Shown: positions 25,898 to 34,268 of the stretch, piece after piece | Position numbering within the stretch: position 1 is the first letter of the stretch | How the letters are laid out: each line of letters starts with the position of its first letter | Assembly: GCA_003252195.1 (NCBI GenBank) | Contig: QKFK01000194.1 | Location: 1 to 45,262, forward strand | DNA: 45,262 bases | Origin: Rhodospirillales bacterium | GTDB taxonomy: Bacteria > Pseudomonadota > Alphaproteobacteria > QKFK01 > SZUA-500 | Direction of reading: 5' to 3' | Notes under the pieces: generated by a model | Told to the model about the DNA's origin: nothing | Database searches by the model: none | What the model saw: only the letters and a program-made list of their open reading frames with translations | Made by a program: the position numbers and the translations under genes

Positions 25898-26482
25898 ATG
25901 AATAAGCTTAATAAATTTATGTTGGTTCTAGCGGTAGTAATGCTTGGGGCATTTTCTAACCAAGCTAATGCTCAAGAAAAAGCTGCCCCAATTTCTACAG
26001 ATATTCCCCCTGCAATTGTGGGCGTTATAGATTTTGTGCAAATTGAAAAAGAAGCAACAATTTATCAAAGTTATATCAAACAAAAAATCGCAGAAGATAC
26101 CAAGCTAAAAGCTCGCAAAAAAGCAATGGAAACAGAGCTTAATAAAAAGGGTGAAGAAATAGAGAAGCAAAAGAACCTCGTTTCTAAAGAGGCTTTTGAT
26201 AAAATGGTTGGTGAATATAAAGCTCTAGCAAAAAAATATGATTTAGAGTTAAGGGGCAAGACAGAAGCTTATTTAAAAGCTATAGAAGCTTCTATAATTA
26301 CATTAAATAGGGCAACGCTATCTGCAACAGAAGAGATTTCTTCTAGTAAAAATATTAATTTAGTTTTGCCACGCAAAAGCACGGTGTTTTTCTTGCCTGC
26401 TATGAATATTACAGATGATGTAATTGCCATTATGAATAAGAAATCAACTAAAATTACATTTAATCCAGAAGCTAAAAAATAA
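25898..26482 (+). CDS. skp: OmpH/Skp-family periplasmic chaperone
   Basis: 194 residues with a signal peptide (MNKLNKFMLVLAVVMLGAFSNQANAQ). A short beta segment IVGVIDFVQIEKEA precedes a long helical, Lys/Glu-rich tentacle (about 60-130, KARKKAMETELNKKGEEIEKQ) and a C-terminal beta part with NINLVLPRKSTVFF. It is slightly longer than typical Skp. It holds unfolded outer membrane proteins on their way to BamA, and its place between bamA and lpxD is the canonical one. Confidence 0.93.
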   Translation: MNKLNKFMLVLAVVMLGAFSNQANAQEKAAPISTDIPPAIVGVIDFVQIEKEATIYQSYIKQKIAEDTKLKARKKAMETELNKKGEEIEKQKNLVSKEAFDKMVGEYKALAKKYDLELRGKTEAYLKAIEASIITLNRATLSATEEISSSKNINLVLPRKSTVFFLPAMNITDDVIAIMNKKSTKITFNPEAKK

Positions 26483-26497
26483 TCATTAGGAGTTGTT

Positions 26498-27520
26498 ATG
26501 GCTGATAATAGATTCTTCAAATTAAGCGGACCATTTAAATTAGGCAAATTAGCAACTGAGTTTGGTTGCGTTGTAGCTAATGAACATAAAGATAAAATTA
26601 TAAAAGATGTATCTTCTATTGAGGCCGCAAAAGCTGATGAAATTTGTTATTTTGAAGATAAAAAACTTTTAGCAAAATTGCAAGAAACTAAGGCTGGTGC
26701 TTGTATTATCTCAGAAGATTTTAAAGAGCAAGTTCCAAGCGGAGTGGCGGTTCTTTTTTCAAAGCAACCTCAATTAACATTTGCTCTGATCGCTCAAAAG
26801 TTTTATCCGCAAGATAAAGCATCTGCTACTCACATATCAGATAAAGCATCAATTCACCCAAGTGCTAAGATTGGTGAAAATTGTGTGATTGAAGATAATG
26901 TAATCATCTCTGAAAATGTAGAAATTGGTTCTCATACAATTATTAGAGCTAATTCAGTGATTGATAAAGGTGTTGTGATAGGTTCTGATTGTCACATTTG
27001 GCCACAAGTTTATGTCGGTTATTGCATTATGGGTAATAACGTAGTTATTTTCCCTGGTGCTAGCATTGGTAGAGATGGTTTTGGTTTTGTAATGTCTCCT
27101 TCTGGGCATGTTAGAATTCCTCAATTAGGCAGAGTTATGATTGGTAACGATGTTCACGTTGGGGCTAATTCATGTATTGATAGGGGAGCTTCTGGTGATA
27201 CGATTATTAGTGATGGTGTTAGAATAGATAATCTCGTGCAAATTGCTCATAATGTTAAGCTTGGAAGAGGATGTGTAATCGTAGCTCAGGTTGGTATAGC
27301 TGGTAGCTCGGTTTTTGGTAATTTTGTTGCCGCTGGTGGTCAGGCAGGTATTGCTGACCATATTAATGTTGCAGATGGGGTGCAAATCGCAGCTCAATCT
27401 GGCGTAATAAAAGATATTCCAGCGGGCGAAGTGGTGATGGGAACACCTGCTGTGCCTATTAAGCAATTTATGAGGCAAGCGACTTATTTGCAAAAGCAAG
27501 TAAGCCCAAAGAAGAAATAA
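26498..27520 (+). CDS. lpxD: UDP-3-O-acylglucosamine N-acyltransferase
   Basis: 340 residues. The N-terminal uridine-binding domain is followed by a left-handed beta-helix of hexapeptide repeats (about 110-300). Conserved features are GRDGFGFVMSPSGHVRIPQLGRV (about 190-212) and DNLVQIAHNVKLGRG (about 242-256), which holds the catalytic His. It adds the N-linked hydroxyacyl chain in lipid A synthesis. AGGAG precedes the ATG; 15 bases separate it from the Skp gene. Confidence 0.98.
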   Translation: MADNRFFKLSGPFKLGKLATEFGCVVANEHKDKIIKDVSSIEAAKADEICYFEDKKLLAKLQETKAGACIISEDFKEQVPSGVAVLFSKQPQLTFALIAQKFYPQDKASATHISDKASIHPSAKIGENCVIEDNVIISENVEIGSHTIIRANSVIDKGVVIGSDCHIWPQVYVGYCIMGNNVVIFPGASIGRDGFGFVMSPSGHVRIPQLGRVMIGNDVHVGANSCIDRGASGDTIISDGVRIDNLVQIAHNVKLGRGCVIVAQVGIAGSSVFGNFVAAGGQAGIADHINVADGVQIAAQSGVIKDIPAGEVVMGTPAVPIKQFMRQATYLQKQVSPKKK

Positions 27521-27555
27521 AATTTTTAACTTAAACAAACTAGAGGTCTAAATAA

Positions 27556-28014
27556 ATGACAGAAAATACAGAAATGTTGTCTTACAATATTGATGAAATC
27601 ACAAAAATGATTCCACACAGATACCCATTCTTGCTCGTTGATAAAGTTGAGCAAGTTGTGCTTAATGAAAAAGCTGTTGGTATTAAAAATGTTACTATGA
27701 ATGAACCTTTCTTCCCTGGTCACTTCCCTGGTCACCCAGTTATGCCTGGTGTTTTGATTGTTGAATCTATGGCTCAAACATCAGCTGTATTGGTTGTTGG
27801 TTCAATGGGTGAACAATTAGCAGGTAAAGTTGTTTATTTTATGAGCATTGATGGTGTGCGTTTCCGTAAGCCAGTTCGCCCAGGTGATAGATTAGAACTT
27901 CATGTTACTAAAGAACGCTCAAGAGGCACTGTATGGAAATTTATTGGCGAAGCTAAAGTTGATGGCAAAACAGTTGCAGAAGCAAACTTCTCAGCTATGA
28001 TTATGGACAATTAG
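27556..28014 (+). CDS. fabZ: 3-hydroxyacyl-ACP dehydratase FabZ
   Basis: 152 residues with a hot-dog fold. The active-site segment PFFPGHFPGHPVMPGVLIVE (about 54-73) contains the catalytic His and Glu, and IPHRYPFLLVDKVE lies at the start. It dehydrates 3-hydroxyacyl-ACP in fatty acid elongation and so competes for the hydroxyacyl-ACP used by LpxA and LpxD, whose genes flank it. It ends one base before the lpxA ATG. Confidence 0.98.
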   Translation: MTENTEMLSYNIDEITKMIPHRYPFLLVDKVEQVVLNEKAVGIKNVTMNEPFFPGHFPGHPVMPGVLIVESMAQTSAVLVVGSMGEQLAGKVVYFMSIDGVRFRKPVRPGDRLELHVTKERSRGTVWKFIGEAKVDGKTVAEANFSAMIMDN

Positions 28015-28015
28015 T

Positions 28016-28801
28016 ATGGCAAATATTCATCCAACTGCGGTAATTGAATCTGGTGCTCAGATTGCAGAATCCGCAACTATTGGACCATTTTGCGTAATTG
28101 GCCCTTCTGTTACTATCGGTGAGAATGTAGAGCTTCGTTCTAACGTAGTTGTTGCAGGTAAAACCACTATTGGCGAAGGCACAAAAGTATTTCCTTTTGC
28201 TGTTCTTGGTCAAGGCGCTCAACATCTAAAATATATGGATATTGAAGCTGAGCTTATTATTGGTAAAAACAATGTAATCCGTGAGCATGTTACAATGCAC
28301 TTAGGAACACCAATTGATAAATCTAGAACAATCGTTGGTGATAATGGCTTGTTTATGGTAAACTCACACATAGCTCATGATTGTGTCGTTGGTAATAATG
28401 TTATTATGACAAATAATGCTGTTATTGGTGGACATGTTCATTTGAATGACTACGTTATTCTAGGAGGCAATAGCGCGGTTCATCAGTTCTGCCGAGTAGG
28501 TAAACATGCTATGGTTGGTGGAATGAGTGGTGTAGAGCAAGATGTAATCCCTTACGGCATGGTTATTGGCGATAGAGCCAGATTAAACGGACTTAACGTA
28601 ATTGGTTTGAAACGTCGTGGCTTTACTCGTGACGAAATTAAGAGCCTTAGAGGTGCGTATCGTATGCTCTTTGCTAAAGAGGGTACATTTGCCGAAAGAC
28701 TTGAAGATACCTCCAATATGTTTGCTAATATTGAGCCGGTAATGGATATCGTAAACTTTATGAAAGAAGATTCTAGCCGTCCAGTATGTCAGCCTGAATA
28801 G
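28016..28801 (+). CDS. lpxA: UDP-N-acetylglucosamine O-acyltransferase
   Basis: 261 residues, the standard LpxA length. Hexapeptide repeats run from residue 2 to about 185 (IHPTAVIESGAQIAESATIGPF), with MVNSHIAHDCVVGNNV (about 118-133) containing the catalytic His. A helical C-terminal domain starts at GLNVIGLKRRGFTRDEIKSLR. It carries out the first step of lipid A synthesis. Its start codon lies one base after the fabZ stop, so translation is coupled. Confidence 0.98.
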   Translation: MANIHPTAVIESGAQIAESATIGPFCVIGPSVTIGENVELRSNVVVAGKTTIGEGTKVFPFAVLGQGAQHLKYMDIEAELIIGKNNVIREHVTMHLGTPIDKSRTIVGDNGLFMVNSHIAHDCVVGNNVIMTNNAVIGGHVHLNDYVILGGNSAVHQFCRVGKHAMVGGMSGVEQDVIPYGMVIGDRARLNGLNVIGLKRRGFTRDEIKSLRGAYRMLFAKEGTFAERLEDTSNMFANIEPVMDIVNFMKEDSSRPVCQPE

Positions 28802-28820
28802 GAAAATTAAGGAGAATAAG

Positions 28821-29771
28821 ATGGTTAATATTGTTGTATTAGATTCTTTTGCTGCCGACCAAGGTGAAACAAATCTTTGGGACGCTCTTAAATCTGTTGG
28901 TAATGTAGAAATATTTAATGATACTTCTGCAGCTGAATTTATTGCCAGAGCTAAAGATTTTGAAGTAATAGTTACTAATAAGGTGAATGTAGATAAAGCT
29001 GCTATGGAAGCTTTACCGAACCTTAAAATGGTGGCGGTAACCGCTACTGGTTTTAACAATGTTGACCTATCTTATGCCAAAGAAAGAGATATTGTAGTTT
29101 GCAATGTTCCTGCATATTCAACTGATTCAGTTGCTCAACTTACTATTGCATATATCTTAGATTATGCAATTGGAGTTAGAGAGCATAATAAGCAAGTTCA
29201 AGAAGGTAAGTGGAGCGGTTGTTTCTGCTTCTTTACTCAAAAGATTGTTGAGCTAGCTAGTAAAAAACTGGCTATTGTTGGTATGGGTAATATTGGTAGT
29301 AAGGTAAAACAAATTGCCGAAGCTATGGGAATGGAAGTTATAAACGCTGCTATTCCAGGTAGACCTCTTAAAGATGGCAAGGTTGAGCTAAAACAAGCTG
29401 TCGCAGATGCAGATTTTGTTAGCTTTAACTGCCCACTTAGTGAACAAACTAAAGAGCTCGCAAATAAAGAATTATTTGACGCATGTAAAGATGGTGCTGT
29501 TATCTTAAACCTTGCTCGTGGTGGCGTAGTTAAAGATAAAGACCTTCACCTTCTTGATGCTGTAAATAGTGGTAAAATCGCCAGAGCATATCTTGATGTG
29601 TTGGTTGATGAACCTCCTAAAAAAGATAACCTACTTGTGGGTCATAAAGATATTATCGTTACTCCTCACATTGCATGGGGTAGCTTTGAAGCTAGAAAAA
29701 GACTTATTGATACCACAATTGAAAATATCAAATGCTTTGCTCAAGGCAAGCCACAAAACAGGGTAGCATGA
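28821..29771 (+). CDS. D-isomer-specific 2-hydroxyacid dehydrogenase
   Basis: 316 residues of the NAD-dependent D-2-hydroxyacid dehydrogenase family (glycerate/hydroxypyruvate reductase-like). It has the substrate domain with TATGFNNVDLSYAKERDIVVCNVPAYST (about 73-100), nucleotide-binding VGMGNIGSKV (about 153-162), the catalytic-Arg segment LNLARGGVV (about 234-242), DVLVDEPP (about 256-263) with the Glu, and TPHIAWGSFEAR with the catalytic His. It sits inside the lpx operon: 19 bases after lpxA, with its stop overlapping the lpxI start (ATGA). The substrate is unknown, and a direct role in lipid A synthesis is not established. Confidence 0.9.
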   Translation: MVNIVVLDSFAADQGETNLWDALKSVGNVEIFNDTSAAEFIARAKDFEVIVTNKVNVDKAAMEALPNLKMVAVTATGFNNVDLSYAKERDIVVCNVPAYSTDSVAQLTIAYILDYAIGVREHNKQVQEGKWSGCFCFFTQKIVELASKKLAIVGMGNIGSKVKQIAEAMGMEVINAAIPGRPLKDGKVELKQAVADADFVSFNCPLSEQTKELANKELFDACKDGAVILNLARGGVVKDKDLHLLDAVNSGKIARAYLDVLVDEPPKKDNLLVGHKDIIVTPHIAWGSFEARKRLIDTTIENIKCFAQGKPQNRVA

Positions 29772-30607
29772 GCGAAGAAATAAAACCAAAATTAGGCATA
29801 ATTGCAGGCGGGGGAGAAATCCCTCGCATGCTTATTGAATTCTGCAAAAAAAGCGGAAGAGACTTTTATGTTGTTGCTCTTAAAGGCAATGCCAATAAAG
29901 CTGATATCACAGGTGATATTCCTCATAGTTGGTATCGCCTTGGTCATGCAGCTAAAATCTTAAAAGCATTCAAAGAGCAAAATGCTCCAGAGATTGTAAT
30001 GATTGGCACTGTGCGTCGCCCTTCATTCGCAGAGCTCAAACCAGATTTTGCCTCATTATGGCTGGCGTTAAAGGTTATGACCAAATCATTCGGTGATGAT
30101 GGTTTGTTAAGTGCTGTAGTGCATGAACTTGAGAATAGGGGTTTTGTTGTAAAAGGCATAGATGACATTATGCCTGACTTTTTAGCTCCTCATGGAATTC
30201 TTGGTAAGCATAAGCCAGATGAACAGGCATTAAAAGACATTGCTAAAGGTGTTGGTGTTGCTAAAGTTCTTGGTGCTGCCGATGTTGGTCAATCCGTAAT
30301 CATTCAGCAAGGTTTGGTGCTTGGGGTTGAGGCTATTGAAGGTACCGATAATTTAATCAAACGTTGTAAAGATTTACATCGTAAAGGCTTAGGCGGCGTT
30401 TTAGTTAAGCTCAAAAAGCCCGAGCAAGAACGCCGAGTTGATTTGCCGACCATTGGCGTTTCTACGGTTGAAAATGCTCATGCTTCATCTTTGCGTGGCA
30501 TAGCTGTTCACGCTGGTAATGCTTTGGTGGTTAATCATGGTGCATTGGTTAAAAAGGCTGATGAATTAGGCTTGTTTGTAATAGGGATTAACCCAGATGA
30601 GTTCTAA
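29768..30607 (+). CDS. lpxI: UDP-2,3-diacylglucosamine pyrophosphatase LpxI
   Basis: 279 residues from ATG 29768, which overlaps the upstream stop codon as ATGA; the upstream in-frame CTG- or ATG-like extension lies inside the previous gene. The start KLGIIAGGGEIPRMLIEFCKK and the C-terminal LVVNHGALVKKADELGLFVIGI are typical of LpxI (formerly DUF1009), the alphaproteobacterial alternative to LpxH. It hydrolyses UDP-diacylglucosamine to lipid X. Its end overlaps the lpxB start by 11 bases. Confidence 0.96.
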   Translation: MSEEIKPKLGIIAGGGEIPRMLIEFCKKSGRDFYVVALKGNANKADITGDIPHSWYRLGHAAKILKAFKEQNAPEIVMIGTVRRPSFAELKPDFASLWLALKVMTKSFGDDGLLSAVVHELENRGFVVKGIDDIMPDFLAPHGILGKHKPDEQALKDIAKGVGVAKVLGAADVGQSVIIQQGLVLGVEAIEGTDNLIKRCKDLHRKGLGGVLVKLKKPEQERRVDLPTIGVSTVENAHASSLRGIAVHAGNALVVNHGALVKKADELGLFVIGINPDEF

Positions 30608-31754
30608 TGCTCCTTTAATATATTTAATAGCTGGTGAGCCATCGGGCGATTTGCTTGGTGCAAGGTTAATGCGGGCGATTAAGGCTCAAAACCCCAATGC
30701 AGAATTTGCAGGTGTGGGGGGTGAGACTATGATAGAGGTAGGGTTGCCCAGCTTGTTTGATATTAAAGATTTAGCAATTATGGGGCTATTAGAAGTAGTG
30801 CCAAAAATCCCTAAAGTTTTATCTCTGATTAAACAAACAATAAAAGACATTGAGGCTAAAAAGCCAGATGTGATTGTAACTATCGATAGTTGGAGCTTTT
30901 GCTCACGCATCGCTAAAAAGCTAAAAGACAAAGGCAATAAAACTCATATCATTCATTATGTTGCACCACAAGTTTGGGCATGGAAAAAGAAACGCGCTAA
31001 AACTATGGGGGCTTATGTTGATGAGCTTTTAACCCTACTGCCATATGAAGATAAATATTTTACCCCTCATGGGCTTAAAACTACCTTTGTTGGTCACCCA
31101 GTTATAGAAGGCGGCGCAGATAAGGGCAAAGCAGGGGAGTTTAGAAGCAAATATCAAATCAAAGCTTATGAAGATGTTTTAATCGTTCTCCCAGGTAGTC
31201 GTCATAATGAGGTTTCAAAGCTTTTACCTGTGTTTGAAAAAGCGGTTGATAAGCTTTGTGCTAAGCATGAGAATCTACGCATCGTTATCCCAACGGTTGA
31301 TACAGTTGCCGAACATGTAAAAAAAGACACCGCTAAGTGGAAGCATAAGCCAATAATCATTCAAGGTGAATTTGCCCGTTATGATGCTTTTTCAGCGGCA
31401 AAAGCAGCTATTGCAGCATCTGGTACAGTTGCACTAGAGTTAGCTATTTGTGGTATTCCTCATTTGGTAGGATATATCATCAATCCAACAACATATTTCT
31501 TAGCTCGCAAGCTTATTAAAATTAAATATGTTAACCTCTCAAATATCATGCTCGATAAAGAAATTATCCCAGAGCTAATTCAAGAAAATTGCACGCCCGA
31601 AAAATTAGCCACTACGGCCGAAGCTTTGATGTATAACGAAACAACACGTCAAAAGCAACTAATGGGCATAGAAGAAGCTAAAATCGCCCTTGGCTATGGC
31701 AAAGATAGTCCATCGGCTAAGGCTGCTTCTGTTATCCTCTCATCAATATCTTAA
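30597..31754 (+). CDS. lpxB: Lipid A disaccharide synthase
   Basis: 385 residues of the GT19 family. It shows LIAGEPSGDLLGARLM (about 9-24), IIHYVAPQVWAWKKKRAKTM (about 117-136), VLPGSRHNEVSKLLPVFEKA (about 196-215) and ASGTVALELAICGIPHLVGY (about 276-295). It condenses lipid X with UDP-diacylglucosamine. It is the last gene of the cluster and overlaps lpxI by 11 bases. No conventional terminator follows; the repeat-containing gap described below does. Confidence 0.98.
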   Translation: MSSNAPLIYLIAGEPSGDLLGARLMRAIKAQNPNAEFAGVGGETMIEVGLPSLFDIKDLAIMGLLEVVPKIPKVLSLIKQTIKDIEAKKPDVIVTIDSWSFCSRIAKKLKDKGNKTHIIHYVAPQVWAWKKKRAKTMGAYVDELLTLLPYEDKYFTPHGLKTTFVGHPVIEGGADKGKAGEFRSKYQIKAYEDVLIVLPGSRHNEVSKLLPVFEKAVDKLCAKHENLRIVIPTVDTVAEHVKKDTAKWKHKPIIIQGEFARYDAFSAAKAAIAASGTVALELAICGIPHLVGYIINPTTYFLARKLIKIKYVNLSNIMLDKEIIPELIQENCTPEKLATTAEALMYNETTRQKQLMGIEEAKIALGYGKDSPSAKAASVILSSIS

Positions 31755-32056
31755 AAAACGCATCTAACGCTCTATTAATGCGTCGCTTAGAATTTTTACT
31801 TGTGTCATTTACGCAAAAGTAAACTCACAGCGTAAAAACTCTAAACTCCTGTTACTAGCCTCGTTAGCTGTGTTTTTGTGGGCAGGCGTTGCAAGTCATT
31901 TAGGTTTACTAAACTCATTTGCAAAATATTTATACTCCTAATACTCGCCTAATCCACCGTGAATTTATGCGATGTTGGCTTGTGTCATTTACTCTCTAAA
32001 TACTCACCTGATCCATCGTGATTTAGGTTGGTGCGACTTTTGTTTCTTAGCATAAG
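31755..32056. repeat. Intergenic region with degenerate direct and inverted repeats
   Basis: No gene is seen. CTTGTGTCATTTAC occurs at 31799-31812 and 31979-31992. A second unit of about 27 bases, AATACTC.CCT.ATCCA.CGTGA.., occurs at 31940-31966 and 31999-32025 with a few differences. Inverted repeats are ACGCAT/ATGCGT (31758-31783) and TTTACGC/GCGTAAA (31808-31836). This may be the decayed copy of an interspersed repeat, or 3'-end structures of the lpxB and minus-strand transcripts. Confidence 0.6.
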
Positions 32057-32413
32057 TTATAGGGTGTTAAAATAAGTTACGAGAAGCGATATAAACAGTA
32101 AGAAAGCGCTAAGTATGACTAGAAGATATCGGGTAACTGTTAGGGCGTTTTTGTTGAATATTTTTTTATATATATGAGTAAAAAAGTAGCTGCATATAAG
32201 AGTTATCAATGTGTATGTGAGTAGAGGGAAATATTGATTTATTTCACCTAGTTTGCCTAGGTAGATTCGTTTGTTATTTGCGCTTGTAAGCTCTTGTGCG
32301 TAGAAGTAAATATACCAGATGTTTATCTTATAGAATAACGCTAAGACCAATATAAATAATATATTGGGAATGATATGTATTAGTTGAAGAATTATCTTAT
32401 TTGTTTTCATCAT
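32057..32413 (-). CDS. Hypothetical small membrane protein
   Basis: 118 residues from ATG 32413, overlapping the 3' end of ftsB by 17 bases, so it is read from the same mRNA. Three membrane helices are evident (about 9-28, 61-79 and 94-115), with a soluble loop between the first two. I recognise no family. In many alphaproteobacteria ftsB is followed by pyruvate dehydrogenase genes; here that position is occupied by this gene and then the repeat region. Confidence 0.6.
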   Translation of the reverse strand: MMKTNKIILQLIHIIPNILFILVLALFYKINIWYIYFYAQELTSANNKRIYLGKLGEINQYFPLLTYTLITLICSYFFTHIYKKIFNKNALTVTRYLLVILSAFLLFISLLVTYFNTL

Positions 32414-32720
32414 ATAAAATGACGACTTCGTTTGATTTGCCCATGTTTAAGACAGCACGGGAGCGTTCTTCTAGCAAATCTAAGTCTAAGCTTTCTGGTG
32501 AGAGGAGTTTTACTTCTTTTTCTAAGCTTTGGCGTTCTTGTTTATATTTAAGGGCGATTTTTTGAGTTTCTGCTATTTCTTTTTTTAGGGCATAATATCT
32601 GCGAATCCCTCTTTCTCCATTAACGGCATGGTAGCCGAAATATACGAGTAGCAACATACCAAGTAGTGGCATAGACGCATATCGCATACGACGTTGGATT
32701 TCAGAGGCTATATTCTGCAT
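32397..32720 (-). CDS. ftsB: Septum formation initiator FtsB/DivIC-like protein
   Basis: 107 residues. A short cytoplasmic basic N-terminus and one membrane helix (about 17-34, MPLLGMLLLVYFGYHAV) are followed by a coiled coil (about 43-75, LKKEIAETQ..LEKEVKLL) and the family's C-terminal SLDLDLLEERSRAVLNMG. The alphaproteobacterial form keeps GERGI after the helix. It is part of the FtsQLB divisome subcomplex. It lies downstream of eno, the conserved order, about 190 bases away. Confidence 0.92.
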   Translation of the reverse strand: MQNIASEIQRRMRYASMPLLGMLLLVYFGYHAVNGERGIRRYYALKKEIAETQKIALKYKQERQSLEKEVKLLSPESLDLDLLEERSRAVLNMGKSNEVVILYDENK

Positions 32721-32860
32721 TTTCTAACGCTTTTGTCCTTAAAATAAAACAAGCTTTCTGGCTAAGAGGAGAAGTTGTTATTTATCTCCATATATTTATA
32801 ACAGCAGATAAAGCTTAATAACATCTTTACGGAATCAAGATTCATGGAAATTTGCACATA

Positions 32861-32896
32861 AAAAAAGAGAGAGCAAAGAGCTCTCTCTATTTTTTA
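32861..32896. terminator. Terminator after eno (bidirectional form)
   Basis: AGAGAGAGC (32866-32874) pairs with GCTCTCTCT (32880-32888) around AAAGA. An A run on the left serves as the U tract for the minus-strand eno transcript, whose stop is about 25 bases upstream. Confidence 0.9.
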
Positions 32897-32913
32897 GCTT
32901 TATGTAAGATTAC

Positions 32914-34215
32914 TTACTTTCCGCAGCAGCAACCGCAACCTTTTTTCAAGATGCTTTTGCCAGCGTATTGTGCTGTACCCATAAGTTCTTCTTCGATACG
33001 GATAAGTTGGTTGTACTTAGCCATACGGTCTGAACGTGACATAGAACCAGTTTTGATTTGACCACAATTTGTAGCAACAGCGATATCAGCAATTGTTGCA
33101 TCTTCTGTTTCACCTGAACGGTGAGAAAGAACTGCTGAATATTTTGCTTTGTGAGCCATGTTAACAGCTTCTAAAGTCTCAGTTAATGTACCGATTTGGT
33201 TAACTTTAACCAAGATTGAGTTAGCGATATCTTTTTCAATACCTTGAACAAGACGAGCTGGGTTTGTTACGAATAAATCGTCACCAACTAATTGAACTTT
33301 ACCACCGAAAGCATCAGTTAAAAGTTTCCAACCTTCCCAGTCATCTTCAGCCATACCATCTTCGATTGAGAAGATAGGGTAGTTGTTAATCATGTTGCCA
33401 TAATATTCAACCATGCCTTTAGAATCTAAAGTTTTGCCTTCGCCTTCAAGAACGTATTTGCCATCTTTGTAGAACTCTGAAGAAGCAGCATCGATAGCGA
33501 TCATAACGTCATCTTTTGGTTTGTAACCAGCTGTTTCAATAGCTTTCATGATGAATGAAAGAGCTTCGTCAGCACTTTTTAATGCAGGAGCGAATCCACC
33601 TTCGTCACCAACGTTTGTGTTGTGACCAGCAGCTTTTAAGTTTTTCTTCAAAGCTTGGAAGATTTCTGCACCCATACGGATAGCATCTTTGATTGATGTA
33701 GCTGAAACAGGCATAATCATGAATTCTTGGATATCAATCGGATTGTCAGCATGTTGACCACCGTTAATGATGTTCATCATAGGAACTGGCAATGTGTGAG
33801 CCATTGAACCACCAATGTAGCGGTATAAAGGAAGACCAGCTTCATCAGCAGCAGCTTTAGCAACAGCTAAAGATACGCCCAAGATAGCATTAGCGCCAAG
33901 ACGAGCTTTGTTTGGTGTGCCATCGAGCTCAATCATAGTTCTGTCGATAAGAATTTGATCTTCAGCATCCATGCCAGTTAATTTGTCATAGATTTCGCCA
34001 TTTACAGATTCTACAGCTTTAAGAACGCCTTTACCTAAGTAACGGTTTTTGTCGCCGTCTCTAAGTTCTACAGCTTCGTGAACACCAGTTGATGCACCTG
34101 ATGGAACAGCTGCACGACCGAAAGCACCTGATTGAAGAGTTACGTCAACTTCGATGGTAGGTGTTCCGCGAGAGTCAAGGATCTCACGAGCATGAATATC
34201 TACGATTGCACTCAT
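32914..34215 (-). CDS. eno: Enolase with a cysteine-rich C-terminal tail
   Basis: 433 residues; converts 2-phosphoglycerate to phosphoenolpyruvate. It starts IVDIHAREILDSRGTPTIEV. The catalytic set is intact: GDEGGFAP (about 203-210), the metal ligands in SIEDGM and VGDDLFVTN, NQIGTLTE (Lys in KVNQIG, about 338-345) and SHRSGETEDATIADIAV (about 368-384). The protein ends ..AQYAGKSILKKGCGCCCGK: the last residues are a GCGCCCGK tail that the usual C-terminus does not have. The gene lies in the pyrG-kdsA-eno-ftsB order and has its own terminator. Confidence 0.97.
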   Translation of the reverse strand: MSAIVDIHAREILDSRGTPTIEVDVTLQSGAFGRAAVPSGASTGVHEAVELRDGDKNRYLGKGVLKAVESVNGEIYDKLTGMDAEDQILIDRTMIELDGTPNKARLGANAILGVSLAVAKAAADEAGLPLYRYIGGSMAHTLPVPMMNIINGGQHADNPIDIQEFMIMPVSATSIKDAIRMGAEIFQALKKNLKAAGHNTNVGDEGGFAPALKSADEALSFIMKAIETAGYKPKDDVMIAIDAASSEFYKDGKYVLEGEGKTLDSKGMVEYYGNMINNYPIFSIEDGMAEDDWEGWKLLTDAFGGKVQLVGDDLFVTNPARLVQGIEKDIANSILVKVNQIGTLTETLEAVNMAHKAKYSAVLSHRSGETEDATIADIAVATNCGQIKTGSMSRSDRMAKYNQLIRIEEELMGTAQYAGKSILKKGCGCCCGK

Positions 34216-34268
34216 TAATTTTTCCCTTTATTTGTTAGATTGAAACTGCTTCGTTTGTATAACTTTTA

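Noticed and set aside
28583..29059. 158-residue open frame antisense to the lpxA end and the dehydrogenase start
   Set aside because: Both sense genes are clearly real and tightly spaced; the antisense frame crosses their boundary and looks like a chance opening.
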